This document shows, in pieces, positions 28,056 to 38,523 of a stretch of 64,000 bases of DNA. Position numbers and translations under genes: made by a program. The notes beneath the pieces were generated by a model. It was not told the DNA's origin. It saw nothing but the letters and a program-made list of their open reading frames with translations, and made no database searches. The DNA lies in NCBI GenBank assembly GCA_039105265.1, contig JAPFFF010000039.1, positions 620,001 to 684,000 on the forward strand, in the 5' to 3' direction. How positions within the stretch are numbered: position 1 is the stretch's first letter; every line of letters starts with the position of its first letter. The stretch comes from Tritrichomonas musculus (lineage: Eukaryota; Parabasalia; Tritrichomonadida; Tritrichomonadidae).

Positions 28056-29219
28056 TTAATGATAAATTTTAAAAACAAATGACGCAATAATTAACATAAC
28101 ACTGGATGCAAACATCAGATGAGTTTTATTCCATATGAAAGCTCTGATTAACATAACAATTGATCCAAAAATTACAATTGTTGCATCTCTTTTATACTTG
28201 TTTCTCGATCCATACAAATAAATAAGGATTAAAATGAGAAAAGCTGAGCCAGCCTTTTGAACATCCAGCGAATCCATCGAAAAGCCGGGAGGATATTTTG
28301 GTATGACATCTTCTGGTGTTCTTGCAATTCCGTTTATAACATTACCAAATTCAAAACCATTTATCTTTCTTGTTTCAAGTGAATTATTTCTTTTGAATGC
28401 AACGATAGAAATATTCCCTTTTGGCGCAAAATATAAGTATCTCATTCTGACATCATGTACATTGCAGTTTGACATTATCTTTTCAATCATTTCGTGATTT
28501 GAGGGTGCATTATTTGTTCCTGTATTAATATAAATAAAACTGTGAAATAATACTGAAAAAACAATTTTGATTATAAAAGATATAATCTGTGATATATCAA
28601 ATGAAAAAAAGTTTTTTATTTTTAGCATTGTTCTTGTAATGTTTCCATTGTGCATATGATAAAACCATCCATTACCAATGTAAGTATATATGAATGAATC
28701 ATTATCTTTTGAATATTCTTGATAAATTTGCTTTTTTGATGGAATAAGGATTGACTTTCTTGATCCTTTATTAATAATATCAATAGAAATTGTTAAATTA
28801 CCAATATTAATATCATTGAAAATTACTTTTGATATATCTGGTGAATATTTTGTTTTCGTTGTGACTGGAAGCCATTTATTTGATACTGATAAAATGCTGT
28901 TTGATAATGTACAGATGGAAACCATTCTATTTATAAGGACAGGTTTTTTATTTAGTTGAAAAATATAGCTAGCATTTAAAATATCATCTGATAAATATTT
29001 ATTATTTGTTGTTATATTTGCATTAGATATAAATATAAATTGATTGGAGATGGAATTTGGATCAATTGATTGATTAATTGTTAATATATTATTTAAAATA
29101 TTCTTTTTGGCGAAAGAGTATCGAGAAATTTTACATTCATTCTGAAGAAAACAAGAGAAAATAAATATTAAGCAAATTGAAAATAATATTCTAAGGAGAT
29201 AGAGAGCGGATAAATTCAT
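28056..29219 (-). CDS. TMEM43-like multispanning membrane protein
   Basis: A 387-residue protein with an N-terminal hydrophobic segment (LYLLRILFSICLIFIFSCFL), a long Asn/Ser-rich lumenal-type region (Ile/Asn-T/S sites), a central hydrophobic pair near 210-232, and three C-terminal hydrophobic helices (FLILILIYLYG, ATIVIFGSIVMLIRAFIW, LMFASSVMLIIASFVF). The stretch GNGWFYHMHN, and HDVRMRYLYFAPKGNISIVA through NGIARTPEDVI, follow the order and spacing of the TMEM43/LUMA (DUF1625) family, whose core reads GDVRVSF-type followed by a V-V-A strand. TMEM43 is an ER/inner-nuclear-membrane protein in animals and also occurs in bacteria. An initiator-like TTCAATTAACATT lies just before the ATG. The match is by eye; an unrelated membrane protein is possible. 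Confidence 0.5.
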   Translation of the reverse strand: MNLSALYLLRILFSICLIFIFSCFLQNECKISRYSFAKKNILNNILTINQSIDPNSISNQFIFISNANITTNNKYLSDDILNASYIFQLNKKPVLINRMVSICTLSNSILSVSNKWLPVTTKTKYSPDISKVIFNDINIGNLTISIDIINKGSRKSILIPSKKQIYQEYSKDNDSFIYTYIGNGWFYHMHNGNITRTMLKIKNFFSFDISQIISFIIKIVFSVLFHSFIYINTGTNNAPSNHEMIEKIMSNCNVHDVRMRYLYFAPKGNISIVAFKRNNSLETRKINGFEFGNVINGIARTPEDVIPKYPPGFSMDSLDVQKAGSAFLILILIYLYGSRNKYKRDATIVIFGSIVMLIRAFIWNKTHLMFASSVMLIIASFVFKIYH

Positions 29220-29600
29220 GGTTATACAATGTTAATTGAATAACGATAAATTCAATTTTTTGTTTTTTATTATTTCAATTTTTAATCGTATCGTTTTGAA
29301 AAAATATTTGATCGAACTCTTAAAAACCAGAACGATTGAGTTCTATTTTTAAAAATTGAATGTTGATTCTCAATTTCAAATATATAATTATATTAATATT
29401 TTCTTGAAAATATTTAATTATTCTATATAATTAACTTAATAAATTAATATATAATTAAAATTAATTATTTAAAATCTAAAATATTGTAAAAAAAACGGAG
29501 TATTGATAAAACATTTATAACAATATAACTTTTTAAATAATTTAGATAATGTTTACTATAATTAGCATCATAATTTAGCAAAAGTATTTATTTGTTAATG
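29220..29600. other. Upstream region of the TMEM43-like gene
   Basis: AT-rich DNA (ATTAATTA-type words) with no frame. It should carry the promoter for the minus-strand gene at its left end. Confidence 0.4.
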
Positions 29601-29849
29601 AGAATAAGATAGATTATATGAGATAGGATAGAATAAGATAGATTATATGAGATAGGATAGAATAAGAGAGATTAGATGAGATAGAAGAGAAAAGTTAAGA
29701 TTAGATGAGATAGAAGAGAATAGATAGAATTGAATGAGGAAGATGAGAATAAGAAAGATTAGATGAAAAAGATGAATATAAGAGAGATTAAATGAGTAAA
29801 AAGAGAATAAGAGATATCTCTTATATGATAGAATGAGAATAAGAGATGC
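29601..29849. repeat. Purine-rich tandem repeat (about 29-bp unit)
   Basis: The plus strand is almost all A and G apart from T. The first two 29-bp units are identical; each starts AGAATAAGATAGATTATATG and ends AGATAGGAT. They are followed by diverging units built from GATTAGATGAGATAGAAGAG. The block ends near GAATAAGAGATGC. It is a decaying minisatellite with no coding frame. Confidence 0.75.
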
Positions 29850-30343
29850 TTCTACTATTTCATATAAATGTTAATAAAAAGCTTAATCAGATTGCATCTA
29901 TCAACATACCATTTAATCAATCAAAAAGTTTTGTATAGCCGATAATTCTGTGTTTTGTCGATATTTGAGATTGATATCAATCTCAAATTAATAATTTTGT
30001 TATCAATATCAAAAAATGTACTGATAATTGTAATCGATTATCGAAATATAGCAAACATAGTTCATTTTATTTTGGATTTAACAATGTTGTCTTTAAAATT
30101 TGATAAATCCATCTAATTATAAATATAAGTCATCAAATTTCAATTCTTTACATCATTAAAATAATATCATTTAGAAAAAACAAAATTATTTTATATCTAT
30201 TTATTTTCATCCAATTTAATGTGCCAAAAAATGAAAATTATCCATAGTTATAGATTATATATCTAAACAATATGAATAAACAGAGCATTTTAATTTTTAT
30301 TTAGATAAATAATTATATATATTAATTTTTCAAAATATTTTTC
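29850..30343. other. Non-genic AT-rich DNA
   Basis: Holds a short palindrome, TTTGAGATTGATATCAATCT (near 29967), and an otherwise unremarkable AT-rich sequence. Confidence 0.4.
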
Positions 30344-30670
30344 TTAGCAAATGCTATTATTATAGAAAGTATTTACAGTTACTTTAAACTTCAAGAAAAT
30401 TAATGAATTACATAGATTAATGTCGAGGAAAATTTTAATTGTTTTAATTTCAATTTCAGATAAATAACGATCATATTTTGATAATGTTTCACCTACTCCT
30501 TGTATTTTTTCTATCGTTTTCTGTGGAACACTCAATCGAAAAAGTGCCGCCGTAAAACATGAATTTTATTGTGAATTAAATCTTATTTAGAATAATCCTT
30601 TTTATGTTGAATTAATTGAAATTCTTGATTATCAACTACTTGACATCCACCTTTATATTATCAAAAAGTT
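30344..30670 (-). pseudogene. Unassigned coding relic
   Basis: The minus strand gives coding-like peptides in neighbouring frames: VVDNQEFQLIQHKKDYSK, a stop, DLIHNKIHVLRRHFF, then after a frame change LSVPQKTIEKIQGVGETL and SKYDRYLSEIEIKTIKIF. The style (x-x-D-N-Q-E-F-x-L, then helices) resembles the N-terminal BTB-like regions of other genes here, but not closely enough to name. It is broken by a stop and a frame change. Confidence 0.35.
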
Positions 30671-30735
30671 AGAAATACTATATTTTATTCTTTTTTGAAT
30701 AAAAATACTTTATATATAAGTTTTTTTTTTTTTAA

Positions 30736-32491
30736 GGGTCGAGTTTGAGTATTCAATTTCCTCTCAATTTTTTAAAACTTTTTAGGTAGAATGAATTTTT
30801 TATTTTTTAATTTTATTTTAACTTTTGTACTATTCTTGCCTTATTTTAATATAATTGGAGTTTTTTTGGGTTAAATATTTGTTATTTATGGAAATATTAA
30901 AAAATTATTTTTATGCTCTAAAGATTTGCTTTCTCTGCAATCGTACTTTTATTTTTTGATGTATCCATAGTAATATATCTTTTTCCGAATATTAAACGCT
31001 ACGATCTCGGGAGGCCATTTTATTTTATATTTTTGTCCCTCAAAATTGAATATGCATTGAATTTCTCTCAAAACTTAATCTTATCAAATTTGAATGAAAA
31101 AAATCTTCCTCAGAATTTCATTGAATTTTTTTCTAATACAGTAATTGAGAAGGAAAAAATAATGATTAGAAACTCATTCAAACTATTTCAATGAGAAAAT
31201 TTTAATTATTATTTATGCTTTTTTATATAAATACTATTTAATTTAAAAATTTTACTTCAAATATATATCTAGATTTGATTCATTTTTTTGTTTTCATGTT
31301 TATATAATGAATAATAAATAAGATCAAATAATTTAACAAGCCAATTTCAGGATTATGCTATATAAAACTATATTTATTTTTATTATTAATTATAATATTA
31401 TTATTTATTATTTTTAAATTTAATACATTGTTTTTAAATAAGATAAACATACTTTTTTCTTAAAATTTTAATCAAAAAAAATTTTCACTTTATTTTTTAG
31501 TTATAATTTTATGAAAATTTTAAATTCAATTTTTAAGTTTTTTTTTCACAAAATATTTGAGAGGAATTTTTAAATTTTTTAATATCTTTATCTATTAAGA
31601 TTATTTTAAGTTATTTATTTATTTTATGACTCTTATATTAATATTTGAATTCATATTAGATTTTATCAAACATTTATAATATTTATATAAGGTGAGAAAT
31701 GAATGTAAAAATTAAATTTTAAAAAATTTTTTTCAAATTTTTTTTTAAAATTTTATTAAATTTTGGCAGATTATACAAATATTTTTATTAAAAAAATCTA
31801 TCTTTTTTAAATAAGAAGCATTAAATATTTCATATGATATCTAATTTTTAATTTTTATTTTTATTTTTAAAAAAATATTAAGAAAAAAATTATATTTCTA
31901 TCTTTTTACTATTTAGATAGAATATTTATTAATAATTATGCTTATTTAGATCATAAAATATAATTATATACTTTGTAATGATGACAAAAAAGGTGCTTGT
32001 TTTTTATTTTAATAAAGTTTGAAATTTACACACAATTTTTTTATAAATTTTATTTATTCAATATAGTATATATATTATATCTCGATTATAATCAATAATT
32101 AAAGTTTATTAATTTTAATAATATTATAATATAATATATAAAATGTAGAAATATATTTATATATTATATAAACATTAAATATAATGATATAAAAATATTT
32201 TTATTTCATTTTAGATTCTGAAGATTCAATATATATAAATATCAATTATCTTGTTAAAAATCTAATAATTAGCATTAATTATATTAATAAGTATAATTAA
32301 ATAAGTAATTATACTTTTTACATATAAAAAATATACACTATAATCATAAAATTTTATTGAAAATTAAAATTTAAAGCATAAAAAAATTTGAATTATTTTT
32401 AATGATAATATCTTATTTTGAAAGAATAAAAATACTAGAGCATTTTAATTCAATTTTTGTGAAAATTCAAATTTTCTATTAAACTCGACCC
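30736..32491. mobile_element. TTAA-flanked non-autonomous element (1756 bp)
   Basis: The left end GGGTCGAGTTT is inverted at the right end (AAACTCGACCC), and both are flanked by TTAA (30732-30735 and 32492-32495). TTAA duplication is the mark of piggyBac-type insertion. The interior is extremely AT-rich with no open frame. The inverted repeat is only 11 bp, but such a G+C-rich word is rare here. The right end is about 310 bp before the GH3 gene start. Confidence 0.5.
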
Positions 32492-32495
32492 TTAA

Positions 32496-32803
32496 TGATA
32501 TATTTGAGATTATGATATTATTATGATTTTTTTAAGTCTATGTTCAAAATGAACTCTTATTATATAGGATATTTGATATAGGATTTTCATTTATCTTAAA
32601 ATATAAATTATTTATTAAGATAATTTTCTTTTTATATTATCCATTTTTCTTCTTATTTAAAAAGCTAAATCCACCACTTCACATAAAATTGAATGTACGA
32701 AGATAAAAAAATTGAATATAAAATAATTCTAAAATTATTTCATATAAATAATTCAATTTTTTTCAAAGTAATATTTATATTGTTTTTGACATCATTTATT
32801 ATA
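32496..32803. promoter_or_regulatory. GH3 gene upstream region with initiator-like motif
   Basis: The motif TCATTTATTATA (32791-32802) lies directly before the ATG at 32804 and matches the trichomonad initiator pattern TCA-Y-T-W. An open frame continues upstream (ATG at 32693) and would add a hydrophobic leader (FFKVIFILFLTSFII). The initiator position argues that this leader is untranslated. Confidence 0.5.
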
Positions 32804-35359
32804 ATGGCTGATTTGCGATATGCCGACAAAAACGACCAAGTTACTGAACTTGAGAAGAAGAACAGTGAGACAGTAAGAAGGATTGTTGGAGAAGCAGCAG
32901 TATTACTGAAGAACGACGATAATATTCTTCCACTTCCAAATGCAGGAAAAGTCGCCCTTTTTGGAAATGCAGCACGTAACACGATAAAGGGTGGAACAGG
33001 CTCAGGCTGTGTCAACAGTCGTATTGTAGTCAATATCGAAGCCGGACTCGAAAACGAAGGTTTTACAATCACGACTAAAAAGTGGCTTGACGAATACGAT
33101 GCTCACCTGAAGAAATCAAAAGAAGAGTACAAAGTTGAATTAGAAAAAAAGGCCAAAGAAATGGGAACAAGTGATTCAATTATGTCCATGGAATATCCAT
33201 TCATTGAGAGATCTGTTCCATTGATCACAAATGAACACATACAGAATGTAGATACAGATATTGCTATTTATGGTCTCGCCAGAATTTCTGGAGAAGGTTC
33301 AGACAGATTTACCGAGCCGGGCGATTATAATTTAATGGAAAATGAAATCAAAAACTTAACGTTCCTTGGTCAACATTTCAAGAAAGTTATTGTTCTACTG
33401 AACATTGGTGGTGTCATTGATGGAAAACAAATCGAAATGATTCCCGGAATTGGATGCATTTTATACGTTTGCCAAGCAGGAAACCAAACAGGAAACATTG
33501 TAGCCGATTTATTATTAGGTAAAGTTTCACCATCCGGAAAACTTTCAACAACCTGGGCATTAAATTATAATGATTATCCATATTCCTCCCAATTCAGCCA
33601 TCAAAATAAAGACTGGCACGATGAATACTACAAAGAAGGCATTTATGTTGGATATCGTTATTTCGATAGATTCAACATTACTCCACAATATTGTTTTGGT
33701 TATGGTCTTGGTTATTCCACTTTTTCAATTGAAAATTACAATGTTGAAGCTGATCATGAAAGCATTACTGTTAAAGCAACTGTAAAGAATACTGGTTCTA
33801 AATATTCAGGAAGAGAAGTTGTTCAGGTTTACGTTAGTGCACCAAATGGACATCTTCCAAAACCAGTCCAAGTTCTCGTTGGTTTTGGAAAAAGCAAAAC
33901 ACTTAAACCAGGTGAAACAGATGAAGTTACAATTAAATGTCCACTTCGTTATTGTTCATCATATTGCGAAGAACATTCACGTTGGATTCTTGAAGAAGGA
34001 ACTTACATCGTTCGGGCTGGTAACAGCAGCAGAACAACATCAGTTGTTGCCAAAATCGAACTAGACAAAACGGTTATTCTTGAACAATTAAAGAAAGTTA
34101 TTCCAACTGAAAAGTTCGAAGAAATTTCAATTGCAAACGTTTCTCCATATCGGCCACCAAATGAAGAAGAACAACTTAAATCAGCAAAAGTTCTTAAACT
34201 TTCTGCTTCTTCATTCACAACTAAAACTGTTGAATATCATGACAATGTTAAATTAGAAGACAAGCACAAAGATCATAAAATTACAATGCAAGAAGTTATT
34301 GAAGGAAAATACACAGTTCAAGAATTAGTTGCACAATTAACAGTTAAAGAAATGGCAAGCATGTGCGTTGGTAAAGTTAGTGCTGAATTTGATAGCGCAA
34401 TTGGACAAGCATGCGCATTGGTTCCTGGAGCAGCGGGTGAAACATCAAGTATTCTCAAAGAAAGAGGTGTTGAAAATCTTATTCTTGCAGATGGTCCAGC
34501 AGGTCTTCGTTTAACGCCGCATTTTCGTACCGATTCAAATGGAAAACTGAGAAAAGGAGGCGAAACATTTGGTGATTTAGTTACTCCAATTGAGCCATTC
34601 CAGCCAGGAGACATTGATTGGTATCAATATTGCACTGCTATTCCAATTGCCACAATGCTTGCTAACTCATGGGATGCAAACATGTTAGAAGAAATGGGTA
34701 AAATAGTTGGCTGTGAAATGAAGAAATTCCACGTTCATCTTTGGTTGGCACCAGGAATGAACATCCACAGAAATCCTTTATGTGGAAGAAACTTTGAATA
34801 CTTCTCTGAAGATCCTGTTCTTTCTGGTCTTTGTGCATATTATGAAACTAAAGGTGTACAATCAATCCCAGGTTTAGGTGTAACAATCAAGCATTTCTTC
34901 TGCAACAACAGTGAAGATAACAGATGTTTCATTAACGAACATGTGAATGAACGTGCTTTAAGAGAAATTTATTTGAGGAACTTCCAAATTGCAATTGAAA
35001 ATTGCAGTCCTTATTCAATCATGACTTCTTACAACCTCGTAAATGGAATACACGCGGCTAATCACACGCCTGTCTTACATAACGTAGTACACAACGAATG
35101 GGGTTATAAAGGAGTTATCATGACTGACTGGTGCACAACAATGGAAATGAGTCGTCTGTTCGCAAGACCAAATCCAAGATATGATATTTCAAGCTCAAAA
35201 GAATGCATCAACGCTGGAAATGACCTTCAAATGCCAGGATGCAAAGAAAATGAAGATGATATTATCCAAGGTGTTGAAAATGGTGAAGTTAAAATTGAAA
35301 ATCTTCAGGCTTGCGCAGTAAACGTTCTTCAATGCTGTTATTTATGCCAGAAAAAATAA
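32804..35359 (+). CDS. GH3 beta-glucosidase, permuted domain order
   Basis: An 851-residue protein from MADLRYADKND. The usual C-terminal GH3 alpha/beta domain comes first (AAVLLKNDDNILPLP, VALFGNAARNTIKGGTGSG). An Fn3-like domain follows (GREVVQVYVSAPN, KPGETDEV). The (beta/alpha)8 GH3 N-domain is last: GVENLILADGPAGLR, IPIATMLANSWDA, WLAPGMNIHRNPLCGRNFEY, SEDPVLSG, GVTIKHFFCNNSEDNR and GVIMTDW, with the nucleophile Asp at about residue 775. Bacterial gut enzymes such as some Ruminococcus and Butyrivibrio beta-glucosidases have the same inverted order. The enzyme should hydrolyse terminal beta-glucosides or related sugars. Acquisition from a gut Firmicute is inferred. If the upstream ATG at 32693 were used, a signal anchor would be added. 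Confidence 0.92.
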   Translation: MADLRYADKNDQVTELEKKNSETVRRIVGEAAVLLKNDDNILPLPNAGKVALFGNAARNTIKGGTGSGCVNSRIVVNIEAGLENEGFTITTKKWLDEYDAHLKKSKEEYKVELEKKAKEMGTSDSIMSMEYPFIERSVPLITNEHIQNVDTDIAIYGLARISGEGSDRFTEPGDYNLMENEIKNLTFLGQHFKKVIVLLNIGGVIDGKQIEMIPGIGCILYVCQAGNQTGNIVADLLLGKVSPSGKLSTTWALNYNDYPYSSQFSHQNKDWHDEYYKEGIYVGYRYFDRFNITPQYCFGYGLGYSTFSIENYNVEADHESITVKATVKNTGSKYSGREVVQVYVSAPNGHLPKPVQVLVGFGKSKTLKPGETDEVTIKCPLRYCSSYCEEHSRWILEEGTYIVRAGNSSRTTSVVAKIELDKTVILEQLKKVIPTEKFEEISIANVSPYRPPNEEEQLKSAKVLKLSASSFTTKTVEYHDNVKLEDKHKDHKITMQEVIEGKYTVQELVAQLTVKEMASMCVGKVSAEFDSAIGQACALVPGAAGETSSILKERGVENLILADGPAGLRLTPHFRTDSNGKLRKGGETFGDLVTPIEPFQPGDIDWYQYCTAIPIATMLANSWDANMLEEMGKIVGCEMKKFHVHLWLAPGMNIHRNPLCGRNFEYFSEDPVLSGLCAYYETKGVQSIPGLGVTIKHFFCNNSEDNRCFINEHVNERALREIYLRNFQIAIENCSPYSIMTSYNLVNGIHAANHTPVLHNVVHNEWGYKGVIMTDWCTTMEMSRLFARPNPRYDISSSKECINAGNDLQMPGCKENEDDIIQGVENGEVKIENLQACAVNVLQCCYLCQKK

Positions 35360-36440
35360 ATAATAATTAAAATAGTTTTCGAAATCTTATTCTAATAGTT
35401 TTTATTTAGTTGATTTCTATATTTAATTTTTTTTCTATAAAAGGAAATTTAGTATACTTTAATATTTTTATTTTACTTTTTTTCTTTCACATATGTTTAC
35501 TTTAATCTGAATAGTTGAAAGCGGGAAGTTATTGTTATTTCTAATTAAAATATTAAATATTTTTTCTATAAGAGATAACTTATATATTTGCTAGTATTAA
35601 TAGATTTTTGGCAGTAGAAAAAAAGATATGGCCTTTTTTTTTTTTGTATTGTTTTTATATCTGAATTATTAATCGTTTAGGCCAATTTTGTTTATATTAA
35701 CCGTCATCAATTTTTATCACATTCATTTTGATTAATTACGAAATTTTCTAATTTTTAAACATGTCATTTTAATTTAACATTTTAATTTAATATAAAATAT
35801 CTAGTAAAATGTTTATGAAAAGAGAAACCAATTTGACCCTCAATTACTTTTCAAATTATTTTAATCGTTTGTTTTTCCAGCAGACTTGCCTAAAATAGAA
35901 CAATACTCTTGAAAGAAAAATATATTATTACGCCATTATTATCTAAAGCATAGTCACTTTTTGAGCGAAGATCAAAAAGTGGCGTTTCTTGCAATTTCTT
36001 CAAATCAGATATTAAAACATCAAATTATTGTTTCTTAAATGATATTAATTATTTATTAAATTTCAAAATACAAAAAACGTTTATGTATGTTCAAAAATTA
36101 TTGTTTCTTAAATAATTTATGATTATATCGCGCGTTAGTTTTTTTTTTTTTTTTTTCCCTCGGAAATGGTCAACAGAATAAACTAAAATCAAAAACTAAA
36201 AGATACCCAAAGTTGAAATTTAATTCAATTTTGATTCAAGTGTACTTTCAACTCTTCTCTTTAATTTTTATATTTTTATGAATTATTTTGAATTGTCATA
36301 AATGTATATAAAATAAAAATGCTAATTAAAGTCGTCTCATTGGTTAATCAAGATATGTTTAAAATTGAATCCTTAATGAAACATTGATGCATGAGATCAA
36401 TGTTTCCATTTGATTTCACATGCCCTAAGATTTTAGTATT
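35360..36440. other. Non-genic AT-rich region
   Basis: No open frame. Contains poly-T runs (near 35636 and 36140). A short inverted motif, CACTTTTTGAGCGAAGATCA followed by AAAAAGTGGCG (35951-35983), could form a hairpin. Nothing else was recognised. Confidence 0.4.
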
Positions 36441-36479
36441 ACTTATACAGCTTAAAGCTCCATCTTGAGAAAGATTCAT

Positions 36480-37324
36480 CCATTCAATAAATCCTGAATT
36501 TGAAATTCTTCACAAAGATAAACCTCAGGAATTGATTTTAGAACATGCAAGTGTTTTGTTATATAATGATTAAAAAGATCTTCGTGAACAAATATGTAGA
36601 CCTGGAATTGATGTGGATATTTTCTTAAGCCAGCATACATATGCCAATATTTTTATTGAACCAAGAGATTTAAAGCATGCTTGATTACAAAATGTCGAAG
36701 TACAATCAGTTATACTAGATAAAACGGCATCTTCAATCATTAAAGAATGCAAAAAGCATAATAAAACAATTAGTGGTTAAGTTGGTGATAATGCAGCAAA
36801 TTGGAATCTGTATTATCAAATAATGATCATCATGATCCTAATTACATCAAATCAAGGGTTGGAATATATTACAAGTCTGCATTCGTGACTTAATTCAATG
36901 CCTACCATTTATTCAAGATTTTTTTTTAATAATTTTGTAAAAATTATACATTACGTAATTCTAATTAGTAAGGAGTTTAAAAAAATTTGCTTTTAAAAAG
37001 TTCAAACTTTATGTTAAAATAGGTGGAACACTTAATCAAAATGTGCGCGTTTTCTCCTTGATCATCATACAATAATTGATAATTTACTCCAAACATTTGC
37101 ATTCCCAGATTTTTAAAAAGTTTCCTTTTTTGTTCATATTCAAAAATAGAGCTTATTCTATTTGTTGGCGAAAATGAAAAAGAAATACAAGCTAATGTAG
37201 TATCATATGGTAAAAGATTATTAGCAACAGTTGCCTTGGCATTAAAATGGAATTGACACTTCAATGAAGTATGTTTCGGTCATTATTATATAGAATAATC
37301 AAATGAATATTAAACAATTCTGTA

Positions 37325-37358
<34 letters not shown>

Positions 37359-38165
37359 ACTGCTTTGACTGCTTTGAAAGAAAGAAAAATATAATTTAAT
37401 ATAGTTTAAAAGATTTATAGACCATCTAAAACAACCGAAATAATCAAGAAAGTTTTCTTGGAACCTGAGGTATTAGAACCTATCAACCATTTTACATTAA
37501 GATGTGTATTCACATCAACCATTTGACTCATTGACTCAAGCTGACAAATACATTGAGTATCGAGCTTTAGAAAATAAAATGGAACTTATTCAAACGACCC
37601 ATAATGAAAAACTTCTTGAACTAATTAACAATCGCTTTAATATCATGGCTGATATTGAGATTTCTCTTCTTTGCTTTTATTGTACAAATAAAGGAATTAG
37701 AGAAAAGCAGTCACTCTATCCTCACATTCTACTTGCCAGTTTAGACCCCGATGACAATGATAGCAATGAAAAGTATGATAAAGAGTTAAATTTCATACTA
37801 AGCTCCAAAGGAACCTTTGAAAAATTATGCCAAAAATTAAAGTAAGATTCGGATATAGTATTTGAAGCTTTTAAATTATTGATATCATTAAAGCATATCC
37901 ATGCCCAATAGAACTATCCGCAAATTGAAAAGAATATGCAAATGATAAGGTTTGCTATATATCATTATCTAAACTCATTGACGCACTGATAGTTTTACCA
38001 GCTTCCGAGGCAGGTGCAGAAAAAATTTTCGCCAGAATAGGTGATACATATAACCGAAAACAAACAAGAATGCCACCAGAAAGTTTACGCTCTAATTTAA
38101 TGGTAAGTTTTTATAAGCAAATGGACATTTCTAATGATAAAATCATAGAAAGGGATTTAAATTTT
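36480..38165 (+). mobile_element. Decayed hAT transposase
   Basis: Broken frames on the plus strand follow the hAT order. They read VILDKTASSIIKECKKHNKT, then ISG, a stop, and VGDNAANWN (the T-D-N-A block), then a piece ending RDLIQCLPFIQ. The longest surviving frame is 37504-37845 (IEYRALENKMELIQTTHNEK and on). Last is ASEAGAEKIFARIGDTYNRK followed by MPPESLRSNLMVSF, the C-terminal hAT dimerisation domain. There are several stops and frame changes, and a T-tract of about 35 nt interrupts it near 37325-37358. Terminal repeats were not found. A minus-strand frame at 36977-37264 overlaps it and may be unrelated insert or chance. The element is inactive. Confidence 0.7.
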
Positions 38166-38523
38166 GATAATAATGATGAGGAATTTATATTTTTTACACT
38201 TATTTTTTAAATTTCAAATAATCGTTTTTAACTTTTTCAGAACAACATCTTTTGAAGTATATCCAAAAAAATAGATGAAGGAATGGAAATTAAAGGTTTT
38301 TCTCATATTTTTGAAATGAAGACTATATGCGAAAATGATTAATATAATTTTTGCTAGCTTTGCAAATAAGATGTTATTCTAAAGCTTAATATGTATGTTA
38401 TAATTGTCGATTCAATTTCAAAGTCATGGAAACAAAACTGTACTGCTGCTATAAAAATCAATATAATGCAGATTTTGGCCTGCAAATTAATAATAAAATA
38501 TTATTTAAAATATCAAATTTTAT
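38166..38523. other. Spacer between hAT relic and amylase gene
   Basis: AT-rich 3' flank of the minus-strand amylase gene. No frame or repeat was recognised. Confidence 0.4.

Noticed and set aside
30736-32491. Polinton/Maverick or LTR element
   Set aside because: No capsid, polymerase, integrase or LTR sequence is visible; only short ends with TTAA.
32693-32803. Signal anchor for the GH3 enzyme from the upstream ATG
   Set aside because: The initiator-like motif lies after that ATG and directly before the next one, so the hydrophobic leader is probably untranslated; not excluded.
36977-37264. 95-codon minus-strand frame (QMFGVNYQLLYDDQGENA)
   Set aside because: Protein-like, but it lies within the hAT relic and no family was recognised; it could be a small insert or chance, so it is not listed as a gene.
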